Below are positions 56,864 to 64,000 of a DNA stretch of 64,000 bases, piece after piece. The DNA lies in contig DAOTNF010000007.1 in assembly GCA_035450685.1 (NCBI GenBank), forward strand, positions 39,640 through 103,639. The letters are read 5' to 3'. This stretch comes from Syntrophosphaera sp035450685. GTDB taxonomy: Bacteria > Cloacimonadota > Cloacimonadia > Cloacimonadales > Cloacimonadaceae. Within the stretch, counting starts at the first letter, position 1; every line of letters begins with the position of its first letter. The translations under genes and the position numbers were made by a program. Below the pieces are notes generated by a model. The model did no database searches and was not told where the DNA came from. It saw only the letters and a list, made by a program, of their open reading frames with translations.

Positions 56864-57029
56864 GGAAGAATGCTGCGTCCGACGAACTGTAACAACAATC
56901 TAACTAACATCTGTAGAGTTAATTAGGAGAAAAGTATGGAGGCCAATAAGTAACCCTTGACATTTAATATCCACAACTGAAACAGTGTTGGCCCTCGTTT
57001 GAGGGAGAGGGCTAAGTCTATATTTTCCG

Positions 57030-57062
57030 TAGGTCAACCTTATAATTTATAAGGATGACCTA
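57030..57062. repeat. Palindromic element P6
   Basis: Arms TAGGTCAACCTTATAA and TTATAAGGATGACCTA around a single T, with one mismatch. It belongs to the P family; the outermost TCCT part is lost on the left. Confidence 0.7.
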
Positions 57063-57371
57063 AGGATGGTGGCAGCAAATGCAGGAGCAGCAAGGGAGGG
57101 CGCTATGAAGGATTATGCGGATTATTGCCGTTGTTTTTGGTGAATGTTATACTATATTGCTTGCGTTTTACTTTCATCATAGTGAAAAGGTGGAAAGGTT
57201 CCCCCGAAACAAACCAAACAAGACTATATACCGCGCCATCCCGGGCAAGCGCATGCTTGACCCGGGATCCAGTCTTTTTAGGCCACATCACATTACACAG
57301 CCCTGAAACAAAGCCAACCAAACTACATACCGTGTCATCACGGCCTGCGAGCCGTGATCCAGTGCCCAGGG

Positions 57372-57454
57372 GTGGCAAAGTCCGTTTGCCACAGAGACCG
57401 GAGGTCTCTTCCAAACAGGCAACTCCGTTGCCTCTGCCGAACAGACTTCGGCAG
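57372..57454 (+). repeat. 83-nt four-hairpin element, copy D
   Basis: Same four stems. Loop 1 is GTCCG but loop 4 is CAGAC, leaving one mismatched pair in the loop-loop complement. It is an intermediate between copies B and C. Confidence 0.7.
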
Positions 57455-57587
57455 CCCTTATATTATCCGCGTGAACCGCAGGCAAGCCACCCGGCATCAA
57501 AACCACATCATTCCAGGCAGATACACCTGATCCAGTCTGTTTAATTCTTACCAATAATATAAATAATTCGTAAGGAAACTATTTTTC

Positions 57588-57615
57588 TTGACACGTTTCT
57601 TAATAGTGCAATAAT
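57588..57615 (+). promoter_or_regulatory. Sigma-70-type promoter of the SBBP protein gene
   Basis: TTGACA (57588-57593), 16-base spacer, AATAAT (57610-57615), about 37 bases before the start codon at 57652. Confidence 0.65.
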
Positions 57616-57651
57616 GTGTCCCGACAAGAAAATGGCCTTATGGAGGAAAAA

Positions 57652-59316
57652 ATGAAGGCTTTACAAATCTTGGTTTTATGTTGTTTGCTGCTCTGCGGAG
57701 CGGGGATTTTAAGTGCGCAGACGCCACAATGGCTGTGGGCGGTTCAGGCGGGAGGGCCAACAGGAGGATGGGGTAATTATGATGCTGGCACTTCCATAGC
57801 CACCGACAACCAGGGCAACCAGTATGTCACCGGGTATTTTATGGGTATCTCCACTTTCGGCAGCCATACCCTGACCGCAGGCGGATACGTTGATTTCTTC
57901 GTAGCCAAGCTGGATCCCAATGGCAACTGGCTCTGGGTGGTCCAAGCCGGAGGGACAAATGGGAATGAAAGTTGTTGGGGACGTGGCATTGCCGTGGATG
58001 GCGCGGGTAACGCGTATGTGACCGGGCAGTTTCTTTCTACAGTTAATTTCGGCAGCCATACCCTGACAAGCGCACATAAAGATATCTTTGTCGCCAAGCT
58101 GGACACCAATGGCAACTGGCTGTGGGCCGTCAGGGGTGGAGGAAGCAGTCCTGACGATGGGTATGGCATCGCCGTGGATGGCGCAGGCAATGCTTATGTA
58201 ACCGGGGTTTTTTTTGGCACAGCCAATTTCGGCAGCCATATCGTGTCTTCACCCTCGGCCTATGCTATCTACGTTGCCAAGCTGAATGCTTCCGGCAACT
58301 GGCTTTGGGCTGCCAAAGCGGGAGGGTCAAGTCGTAGTGATGATTCGTCTGGGCTTGGCATCGCCGTGGATGGCGCAGGTAACTCTTATGTAACTGGGCA
58401 TTTTAAAGGTACAGTTACTTTCGGCAGCCAGCCCCTGACCTCAAACGGATATGCAGATATCTTCGTCGCCAAGCTGGACCCCAACGGCAACTGGCTCTGG
58501 GCGGCCCAGGCGGGAGGAACGAACGATGACCATGGATACGGCATCGCCGTTGATGGAGCGGGTAACGCCCATGTAACCGGGTATTTTAACGGCACAGCCA
58601 CCTTCGGCAGCCAGACCCTGACAACAATTGGAGGAAACGATATCTTCGTCGCCAAGCTTGACCCCTCCGGCAACTGGCTCAGGATTGTCCAGGCGGGAGG
58701 AACAGGTGGTGAGACAGGACGCAGCATCGTTATGGATAGCGCGGGCAACGCCTGGGTGACAGGAGGTTTTAGTGGCACAGCCACTTTCGGCAGCCATACC
58801 CTGACCTCAGGCGGATTTGGATATGGCACATATGAAAATATCTTTGTCGCCAAGCTGGACCCTTCCGGCAACTGGCTGTGGGCGATAAATGGAATAAGTT
58901 CCAATGGAGGCTATGGCATCGCCCTGGATGGTGCGGGTAACGCCTGCGTGACTGGATATTTTGGAGGCACTGCCACCTTCGGCAACGATAGCCTGACGGC
59001 AAGTGGAACCAGTGATATCTTTATCGCCAGGCTTGGCATTCACCCGGGTGCCGGAATCCCCATAGCCCCGGGAAACCTGAGCATCATTATAAGCGGCCAG
59101 AATGTAGAGCTGGATTGGGGTGATGTTACATTTGATCAGGCTGGCAATCAGGTGAGCGTGGATCACTATCTGGTCTATTATTGCGCCACCGGTCCAGAAG
59201 GCCCCTTCACGGTCTTTGGAGAGGATGGTTCGATCACACAATCGCAGTGGACACATAGCGGCGCAGCCTCGCTATCGCCAGGCTTTTACTATGTAACGGC
59301 GGTGGTCGCAGACTGA
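57652..59316 (+). CDS. Secreted SBBP-repeat beta-propeller protein
   Basis: 554 residues from the ATG at 57652 (GGAGG five bases upstream). Signal peptide KALQILVLCCLLLCGAGILS. About eight SBBP-type repeats of roughly 50-60 residues share DGAGNAYVTG, an F-G-T pair, FGSHTLT and FVAKLDPNGNWLWA. A short Fn3-like domain (SIIISGQNVELDWGDVT) ends at residue 554. No Por sorting domain follows, unlike most secreted repeat proteins here, so it may be released, incomplete, or secreted by another route. Confidence 0.82.
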   Translation: MKALQILVLCCLLLCGAGILSAQTPQWLWAVQAGGPTGGWGNYDAGTSIATDNQGNQYVTGYFMGISTFGSHTLTAGGYVDFFVAKLDPNGNWLWVVQAGGTNGNESCWGRGIAVDGAGNAYVTGQFLSTVNFGSHTLTSAHKDIFVAKLDTNGNWLWAVRGGGSSPDDGYGIAVDGAGNAYVTGVFFGTANFGSHIVSSPSAYAIYVAKLNASGNWLWAAKAGGSSRSDDSSGLGIAVDGAGNSYVTGHFKGTVTFGSQPLTSNGYADIFVAKLDPNGNWLWAAQAGGTNDDHGYGIAVDGAGNAHVTGYFNGTATFGSQTLTTIGGNDIFVAKLDPSGNWLRIVQAGGTGGETGRSIVMDSAGNAWVTGGFSGTATFGSHTLTSGGFGYGTYENIFVAKLDPSGNWLWAINGISSNGGYGIALDGAGNACVTGYFGGTATFGNDSLTASGTSDIFIARLGIHPGAGIPIAPGNLSIIISGQNVELDWGDVTFDQAGNQVSVDHYLVYYCATGPEGPFTVFGEDGSITQSQWTHSGAASLSPGFYYVTAVVAD

Positions 59317-59364
59317 TGCTATAACGGCGTTGTCCGCAAATCGCCCTTTCCGCATGAAGTTCAG

Positions 59365-59411
59365 AGAGCCCGGCCCTGGTAGAGATTTGAAGCCAGGCAG
59401 GGCTCTTTGTT
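59365..59411 (+). terminator. Terminator after the SBBP protein gene
   Basis: AGAGCCC (59365-59371) pairs with GGGCTCT (59400-59406), with an inner CCTGG/CCAGG stem, followed by TTGTT. Confidence 0.65.
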
Positions 59412-59697
59412 ATCCTTGCTGGTTGTAAGTTTGAGGTAACAAGCTGGCAATAATTGAAATAGAATGCGGATGACAGGATCAACAGGATCAACAGGATATT
59501 TGAAGGTGGAAAGGTGGTTCACGCAGATTGGCGCAGATAAAAAGCGCAGATATTTGAATGTGGAATGGTGAAAAGAAAGCCACGAAACAAGCGTCACCAA
59601 ACTACATACCGTGTCATCCCGGGCAGCGACCCGGGATCCAGTCTTTTAGGAACAAAGCACACCAAGACTCCAAAGCGCGCCAGGCGGAAATTATTAC
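59412..59697. repeat. Repeat island 5
   Basis: Pieces seen: tandem ATCAACAGG words (about 59477-59495), GGTTCACGCAGATTGGCGCA (about 59516-59535) and a CCCGGG hairpin unit in plus orientation ending GATCCAGTCTTTTAGG (59610-59650). No gene. Confidence 0.6.
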
Positions 59698-59726
59698 TTG
59701 ACAGCCGCTTTATGTGCAAATATAAG
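59698..59726 (+). promoter_or_regulatory. Sigma-70-type promoter of the PorV-like gene
   Basis: TTGACA (59698-59703), 17-base spacer, TATAAG (59721-59726); 38 bases before the start codon. Confidence 0.75.
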
Positions 59727-59764
59727 TATTTCAAATGGTCCGCAATCCAAAAGGAGGATCCGAT

Positions 59765-60916
59765 TTGAGCAAGAAATGTATTTTGGCAATGGCTTTGTTC
59801 TGCTTTCTTGGCGCGTTGGGCGCGGCATCATACCAGGGATTTGCCTGGAACGGGCTTGAGCCGTCGTCGGTCAACATGGCTCTGGGTGGCAGTCCTGTGG
59901 GCGTGGTAAACCACTGGCACAAAGACCCCCTTTGCGCTTACGGCAACCCCGCTTTCGCTTCCCTGGGAGAAGGCATCGCGTATTCATGCACGAGCTATCT
60001 GTATATGCACAAAAGCAATATACTGAAAACGGAAAACCTGGAATACCGGGCTGCTTTACTCGGGGTGTCGTATCACGGTTTCGCGCTGCTGCTTCCAGCT
60101 TTGGGAAACAGCAACAGCGCCGGAGTCGAGTTGGGAGAGTTTGCCGTCTCGGACAGCACTGGCGGGCTTGTGGATAACTTTTCCCTGAACGAAGATTCCT
60201 CGACCCTCGGTTTATCGGTGAACCTGCCCGCGGCACTGGCCTTGATGGCACCCGGCGTGTTTCCAAAATACGTCAGGCATCTGGCTCTGGGCGCAAATTG
60301 GGTGAGTAACGCGAGCGATTCACGTCCCGATCCTGATAATGAGGGGGTTCTCTTTAGCTTGAAGAAAGCGGAAAGCGTCAATCTGGGACTGTCTGCCTGT
60401 CTGGGCAGCACGCTCCAATCGGGTTTTGATTTGGAATACTCCTTCGGAGCGGCGTATATCAATGCTTTCGACGGCAAGGCGGAATACTCGGGGCAAGCAT
60501 CCGGAGATCCAATTTACAAGCGTCTGAGCGTTGGCGGAGCTATTTCGCTAAGCGCGGAAAATCCTCACTACTCCCAAGGGCACGGCCTTGCCTCGGCAGT
60601 CCGCAACTTGTGCAGTGGCAGAGTGTTGTTAGGCGCGGCGGAGGAGTTCAGCGATGACGCGCCGCTTCTGGGATTCGGCTGCGAAGCCGGGGTCTTCGAC
60701 ACCATCTTCCTGCGCGCGGGATACCACCATGACAAGGCTGGAAACATTAGCGGCCAAACCTACGGCTGGGGCGTCAATATCCACTATCGCGACCTCTTTT
60801 CGGCGCGCCTGAATCACGCACTTTTTCCCAGGGGCAGGCTGAGGAGCCAAAAAAGCGCCTACGATTATGGCGTTTCGGCAAACATCCTGGGCTTGTATCA
60901 ACTGCTAAGCAAATGA
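59765..60916 (+). CDS. PorV/PorQ-like outer-membrane protein
   Basis: 383 residues starting with TTG at 59765, seven bases after AGGAGG. An upstream in-frame start at 59735 lacks a ribosome site. Signal peptide CILAMALFCFLGALGAA. The N-terminal SSVNMALGGSPVGVVNHWHK and CAYGNPAFASLGEGIAYS recall the plug region of PorV/PorQ/FadL-like barrels, and the C terminus has alternating aromatic strands (YGVSANILGLYQLLSK). PorV binds and shuttles Por-sorted cargo in T9SS. The assignment is moderate, because family members are divergent. Confidence 0.6.
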   Translation: MSKKCILAMALFCFLGALGAASYQGFAWNGLEPSSVNMALGGSPVGVVNHWHKDPLCAYGNPAFASLGEGIAYSCTSYLYMHKSNILKTENLEYRAALLGVSYHGFALLLPALGNSNSAGVELGEFAVSDSTGGLVDNFSLNEDSSTLGLSVNLPAALALMAPGVFPKYVRHLALGANWVSNASDSRPDPDNEGVLFSLKKAESVNLGLSACLGSTLQSGFDLEYSFGAAYINAFDGKAEYSGQASGDPIYKRLSVGGAISLSAENPHYSQGHGLASAVRNLCSGRVLLGAAEEFSDDAPLLGFGCEAGVFDTIFLRAGYHHDKAGNISGQTYGWGVNIHYRDLFSARLNHALFPRGRLRSQKSAYDYGVSANILGLYQLLSK

Positions 60917-60940
60917 CGCGTATCCGCAATTGAAGGAATT

Positions 60941-61324
60941 ATGAACAAGATAATGCTATATACATCGGCAGCCATCCTGATCCTAAGCTGCCTGTCGCTC
61001 ATGAGCTGCGAACCTGCCACCAAACCGGACTCCCCCACTGCCTCGGAATGCTGGCTGGAAAAGGTGGAACCCAATCCCATGCCCGAGGGAGGCAGTTGCG
61101 AGATAGTTTGCGGGGTCAAAGACGGCCTGCAAGCAAGATTGAGCATATTGAATTCCGTGGGGCAGGAACTGAGAGACTGGAACCTAACAGCCGGAACCAG
61201 TATCATAAACTGGGACGGAAAGGACAGGCACGGCAACATCTGCGCGAGCGGTGTGTACTACTGCCTGATAAGCACCGGGAGCAATAGCATCTCTCTCAAG
61301 ATGTTGGTTGCGCGGGCAAAGTAA
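60941..61324 (+). CDS. Lipoprotein consisting of a lone Por-type/FlgD-like sorting domain
   Basis: 127 residues. Signal sequence with lipobox (LSLMSC, Cys near 23). A short linker is followed by an Ig-like domain resembling Por sorting domains throughout: VEPNPMPEGGSCEIVCGV, LSILNSVGQELRDWNLT, INWDGKDRHGNICASGVYYC, and a final positively charged strand. There is no cargo domain. It begins 24 bases after the PorV-like gene, so both probably share the promoter at 59698. Confidence 0.65.
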   Translation: MNKIMLYTSAAILILSCLSLMSCEPATKPDSPTASECWLEKVEPNPMPEGGSCEIVCGVKDGLQARLSILNSVGQELRDWNLTAGTSIINWDGKDRHGNICASGVYYCLISTGSNSISLKMLVARAK

Positions 61325-61409
61325 ACACCGGAACCGATAGCGGGAGGCAAAGGGGTGCTTCCTGCGCAGGGATGCCTGAGCCTCTCAAGGCATCAGCAGG
61401 TTGCACGTA

Positions 61410-61649
61410 CTATACGAATTGAAAAAGTGGGAAAGTGTAAACAAGCAGCCCACTGATTGAGAGTGAGTTAAGGGCTTCAATCCTTGATGAATCGGCACGG
61501 GCATACATGATCAGGTAAACTCCGATATCCTCTATGGTTTCCAGCTTCCGGAAGGCTGGGGAAGTTAGCATGGTCTCAGAGACAAAGCAGGACAATCCTC
61601 CGCCCAGGTATCGGCGTTGGCTAAATCTCTGATCGCTTTCTTGCTTCAT
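61410..61649 (-). CDS. Small hypothetical protein (last of overlapping quartet)
   Basis: 79 residues. The ATG overlaps the preceding stop by 4 bases (ATGA), which supports translational coupling; the only ribosome-site-like sequence is AGGA very near the start. I do not recognise the sequence. It has no clear signal peptide, and the C terminus is hydrophobic (SGLLVYTFPLFQFV). Confidence 0.5.
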   Translation of the reverse strand: MKQESDQRFSQRRYLGGGLSCFVSETMLTSPAFRKLETIEDIGVYLIMYARADSSRIEALNSLSISGLLVYTFPLFQFV

Positions 61650-61978
61650 TTCCTGCTACCCGTCATGGATTTAAGCTCATCTGTAATACCGTTAAGCAGG
61701 TCACTGGCGCTCTTTACCACCTTGGCAATCCCTTCCTCTGTCTCAGGAACAGAGAAAAATGTCAATTCCACGTATTCTGTCCTGCTTGGGTCGTATTTTA
61801 TTGTGATCGCTGTGGCTTCAGAGTCCAACAGGTAACACGTGATGCAGATGTCCTCATGTATAGCCCTGATGGTTGTGTTGATTTTCGATGTGGCATCATG
61901 ATGCACCTTGACTTCACCAGGGAGCAGGGCGGGGAACATTCTGAACAGAATGTTCACGAGATTAGTCGTTCTGTCCAT
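61646..61978 (-). CDS. Hypothetical protein of the overlapping quartet
   Basis: 110 residues from the ATG at 61978, with GGAG six bases upstream; a TTG at 61993 is possible but less likely. It contains an immunity- or chaperone-like mix of strands (INTTIRAIHEDICITCYLLD, ATAITIKYDPSRTEYVELTF) and ends with a helical tail. No family recognised. Its start lies inside the preceding 25-codon ORF. Confidence 0.65.
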   Translation of the reverse strand: MDRTTNLVNILFRMFPALLPGEVKVHHDATSKINTTIRAIHEDICITCYLLDSEATAITIKYDPSRTEYVELTFFSVPETEEGIAKVVKSASDLLNGITDELKSMTGSRK

Positions 61979-62039
61979 CGCTACTCCAGTCAAGGTCGGT
62001 TACTTTGTATGATTTGGTTGGGGTATCAAAGTGTTTCAT
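61962..62039 (-). CDS. 25-residue small ORF of the overlapping quartet
   Basis: ATG at 62039 with AGGAGG five bases upstream (reads MKHFDTPTKSYKVTDLDW then SSDGQND). It starts 14 bases inside the upstream gene and ends 17 bases inside the next one. The strong ribosome site and position argue that it is translated, perhaps as a coupling leader peptide for the 110-residue protein. No homology recognised. Confidence 0.5.
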   Translation of the reverse strand: MKHFDTPTKSYKVTDLDWSSDGQND

Positions 62040-62337
62040 TGTTCCTCCTATCGTATCCAGACAACGAAAATCTCGTCACCAATTTTCTTGAGCCCAATAA
62101 GGTGGGCTTTCCGCTGGTATCTGGGACTACGGCATAGCCTTTCTCGCCAAAGGTTTTCAAGAACCTTACGGCGTTACTTCTCAGCTTGCCTGCTCGGGCG
62201 GTGCAGCGTCTGTCCATTTTGTAGAACTCAATGACCTGGTTTATGGTCATGGCGGTCAGCTTCAGGCACTCAGCCGCAAGCTTTTTGCACATCTCAGTGT
62301 GCAGGGACAGTGGCATGGGATTGTATGTAGTAGCCAT
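62026..62337 (-). CDS. Hypothetical protein, first intact gene of the quartet
   Basis: 103 residues; the ATG at 62337 follows GGAGGAG. Basic and helical, with LHTEMCKKLAAECLKLTAMT, INQVIEFYKMDRRCTARAGK and a C-terminal FLKTFGEKGYAVVPDT segment. It resembles small phage or plasmid regulatory proteins in style, but I cannot name a family. Its ribosome site lies within the last codons of the truncated gene upstream, showing they once formed one operon. Confidence 0.65.
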   Translation of the reverse strand: MATTYNPMPLSLHTEMCKKLAAECLKLTAMTINQVIEFYKMDRRCTARAGKLRSNAVRFLKTFGEKGYAVVPDTSGKPTLLGSRKLVTRFSLSGYDRRNNETL

Positions 62338-62338
62338 G

Positions 62339-62497
62339 TTATTCTCCTCCCCAATATGGTTTAAGCTCAGGGTCGTTCAGGACGCCCTGCATAAACACAG
62401 GTTCTACCTCGCCATCGTAGCGATATAGGCAATCAGAAACAACAAGGCTGCCCCGCTTTTCCGCCTTCCGGCAGTATTCCTTTGCCTCATCATCGGT
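62339..62497 (-). pseudogene. 3' part of a gene cut off by the CRISPR array
   Basis: On the minus strand, 52 sense codons and a TAA are open right up to the first CRISPR repeat; the repeat then supplies an in-frame TGA. The encoded end is protein-like (DDEAKEYCRKAEKRGSLVVS, DCLYRYDGEVEPVFMQGVL, NDPELKPYWGGE) and carries the ribosome site of the next gene in its last codons. No start codon precedes Met 36. The 5' part appears to have been lost where the array now begins. Confidence 0.6.
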
Positions 62498-64000
62498 GTT
62501 TCAATCCTTGGTTTGGTGGATAAGGGGTTTTAAGAATAGCGGCACTTATTGAGCCAGATGCCCTCGCGGTGTTTCAATCCTTGGTTTGGTGGATAAGGGG
62601 TTTTAAGCCAGCTCTTTCACGTTGTAGCTAACGTCCGCCGCATGTTTCAATCCTTGGTTTGGTGGATAAGGGGTTTTAAGAATATGGCGCGCCATGGTCC
62701 CATCCATCACCGCTGTGTTTCAATCCTTGGTTTGGTGGATAAGGGGTTTTAAGATCATCGAGATCATCGCCTCTGTGGAGCAAAATAAGTTTCAATCCTT
62801 GGTTTGGTGGATAAGGGGTTTTAAGCTGCGCTACGATGCGGATTTTATCAATGAAGATTTCGTTTCAATCCTTGGTTTGGTGGATAAGGGGTTTTAAGGG
62901 TGCATTATGGAAATACAGGCAAAAGTCCCCAGTATGTTTCAATCCTTGGTTTGGTGGATAAGGGGTTTTAAGTCTGAGGAAGTGTAAGGGAAGTGAGCCA
63001 TACTTTTTGTTTCAATCCTTGGTTTGGTGGATAAGGGGTTTTAAGTAGAAGAAGGTCTGCCCAAGATGAACATCGAAATGAAGTTTCAATCCTTGGTTTG
63101 GTGGATAAGGGGTTTTAAGTGCATCACGTTTCGCTTGGCTTAAAATGCCACTAAGGTTTCAATCCTTGGTTTGGTGGATAAGGGGTTTTAAGAGATTGTG
63201 TCCATTGCAACTGGTAAAACAGACGTAGGTTTCAATCCTTGGTTTGGTGGATAAGGGGTTTTAAGAGTGCGAAGCTTCGCTCAACGGTAGGTGAAGAGTT
63301 GTTTCAATCCTTGGTTTGGTGGATAAGGGGTTTTAAGCGGCGCTACCGAAAGCACAGTCAGCAAAAAGATCATGTTTCAATCCTTGGTTTGGTGGATAAG
63401 GGGTTTTAAGAACCTTCATCATCGACACCTGTGCCTTTGACAGCAAGTTTCAATCCTTGGTTTGGTGGATAAGGGGTTTTAAGCTTGACGACCCCATTGA
63501 GGAAAGCGATTGCAGGACAGAGTTTCAATCCTTGGTTTGGTGGATAAGGGGTTTTAAGAGAACCTCTTTATGGCTGTTGCTAATTGGGTGAAGACGTTTC
63601 AATCCTTGGTTTGGTGGATAAGGGGTTTTAAGGCCAAGGTGCGCGGCATAAGCTTCGCTCCCGCCGTGTTTCAATCCTTGGTTTGGTGGATAAGGGGTTT
63701 TAAGTTCACTGTGGCGGTGCTTCCAGCGCCGGAGTATGCGTGTTTCAATCCTTGGTTTGGTGGATAAGGGGTTTTAAGAGCGCGCTCAGGTGTGTGAAGA
63801 GCTGCAGGGTTTGATGTTTCAATCCTTGGTTTGGTGGATAAGGGGTTTTAAGTAACTATGCGCAGGCCAGAGTCGGGTACCTTGGTAGCGTTTCAATCCT
63901 TGGTTTGGTGGATAAGGGGTTTTAAGCTTCCGGATTTTGATGAGAGGCAGAGATGATGCTTAGGTTTCAATCCTTGGTTTGGTGGATAAGGGGTTTTAAG
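62498..64000 (-). CRISPR. CRISPR array, 21 identical 37-nt repeats, 20 spacers
   Basis: Repeats start at 62498, 62571, 62644, 62717, 62789, 62862, 62936, 63009, 63083, 63156, 63229, 63301, 63374, 63447, 63522, 63596, 63668, 63742, 63816, 63890 and 63964; all are identical as read. On the plus strand they begin GTTTCAATCC and end GGGGTTTTAAG. Spacers are 35-38 nt and all different. The complementary strand ends in ATTGAAAC, the usual 3' end of type I/III repeats, so transcription is inferred leftwards with the leader beyond 64000. The window ends exactly with a repeat, so the array is probably incomplete. No cas gene is in view; a type III or I-B/I-D system is a guess from repeat length and end. 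Confidence 0.98.

Larger units (their letters stand above)
56397..57651. repeat. Repeat island 4 with structured elements
   Basis: No intact gene. It holds two composite purine-run/CCCGGG hairpin units in plus orientation (56461-56560 and 57183-57280), a third CCCGGG-type piece near 57330-57363, and four-hairpin copies C and D. Each copy is followed by a GCGTGAACC-type piece. The structured stretch at 56729-56863 and palindrome P6 also lie here. Between 56935 and 57000 nothing is recognised. Confidence 0.65.

Noticed and set aside
56678..56926. 82-codon plus-strand ORF in repeat island 4
   Set aside because: It starts in repeat sequence, covers the hairpin-rich stretch and has no recognisable protein features; the minus strand is equally open.
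62694..62897. ORF within the CRISPR array (also 63570-63767)
   Set aside because: The repeated SLVWWIRGFK peptide is only the translation of the CRISPR repeat.

Overview
The window looks like a chromosomal contig end from an uncultured Gram-negative bacterium of the FCB group, most likely Candidatus Cloacimonadota (Cloacimonas-like). This is inference from several lines: giant secreted proteins ending in Por-type (T9SS type A) sorting domains, cohesin- and dockerin-like modules, SBBP propellers, a PorV/PorQ-like outer-membrane protein, a GldAFG-like ABC system and a Bacteroidetes-style GATase-fold periplasmic protein. No rRNA or tRNA gene was seen.

Layout. 1-3.7 kb: end of mutS2, then dnaG and rpoD. 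3.7-6.9 kb: an AT-richer accessory island with an Nmad2/Nmad3 nucleotide-modification pair facing an AbiEi/AbiEii toxin-antitoxin pair. 6.9-8.4 kb: repeat island. 8.4-14.3 kb (minus): an export-type operon of periplasmic adaptor, GldA-like ATPase, GldF-like permease, GldG-like protein, DUF4340 protein and acetyltransferase. 14.3-15.4 kb: repeat island with a gene remnant. 15.4-23.1 kb: a 2555-residue surface protein made of three ~557-residue repeats. 23.8-26.5 kb: adenosine-specific kinase, thpR, recA, recX. 26.5-28.3 kb: small membrane protein, nth, SRAP protein. 28.3-30.5 kb (minus): EIIA-CBS regulator and SLC13/ArsB-type permease. 31.3-42.2 kb: five co-directional secreted proteins with beta-helix, cohesin-like, dockerin-like and sorting modules. 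42.3-44.9 kb: SGNH lipoprotein, acetyltransferase, DUF2156 protein. 45.0-54.3 kb (minus): GATase-like protein, MlaD-like protein, a peptidase-propeller-barrel outer-membrane protein, leucyl aminopeptidase, then zinc-type ABC uptake genes. 54.7-56.3 kb: pruA-like dehydrogenase. 56.3-57.6 kb: repeat island with structured elements. 57.6-61.3 kb: SBBP protein, PorV-like protein and a lipoprotein that is essentially a lone sorting domain. 61.4-62.5 kb (minus): four overlapping small unknown genes and a truncated gene. 62.5-64.0 kb: a CRISPR array of 21 identical 37-nt repeats running to the window end, with no cas gene in view.

The most unusual signals are: an 83-nt element present four times that folds as four hairpins with mutually complementary loops, with a compensatory change in one copy; the CRISPR array abutting a truncated ORF that leads into a translationally coupled small-gene quartet; the cohesin/dockerin/T9SS gene cluster, with composition shifts inside genes; and the lone sorting-domain lipoprotein beside a PorV-like protein.
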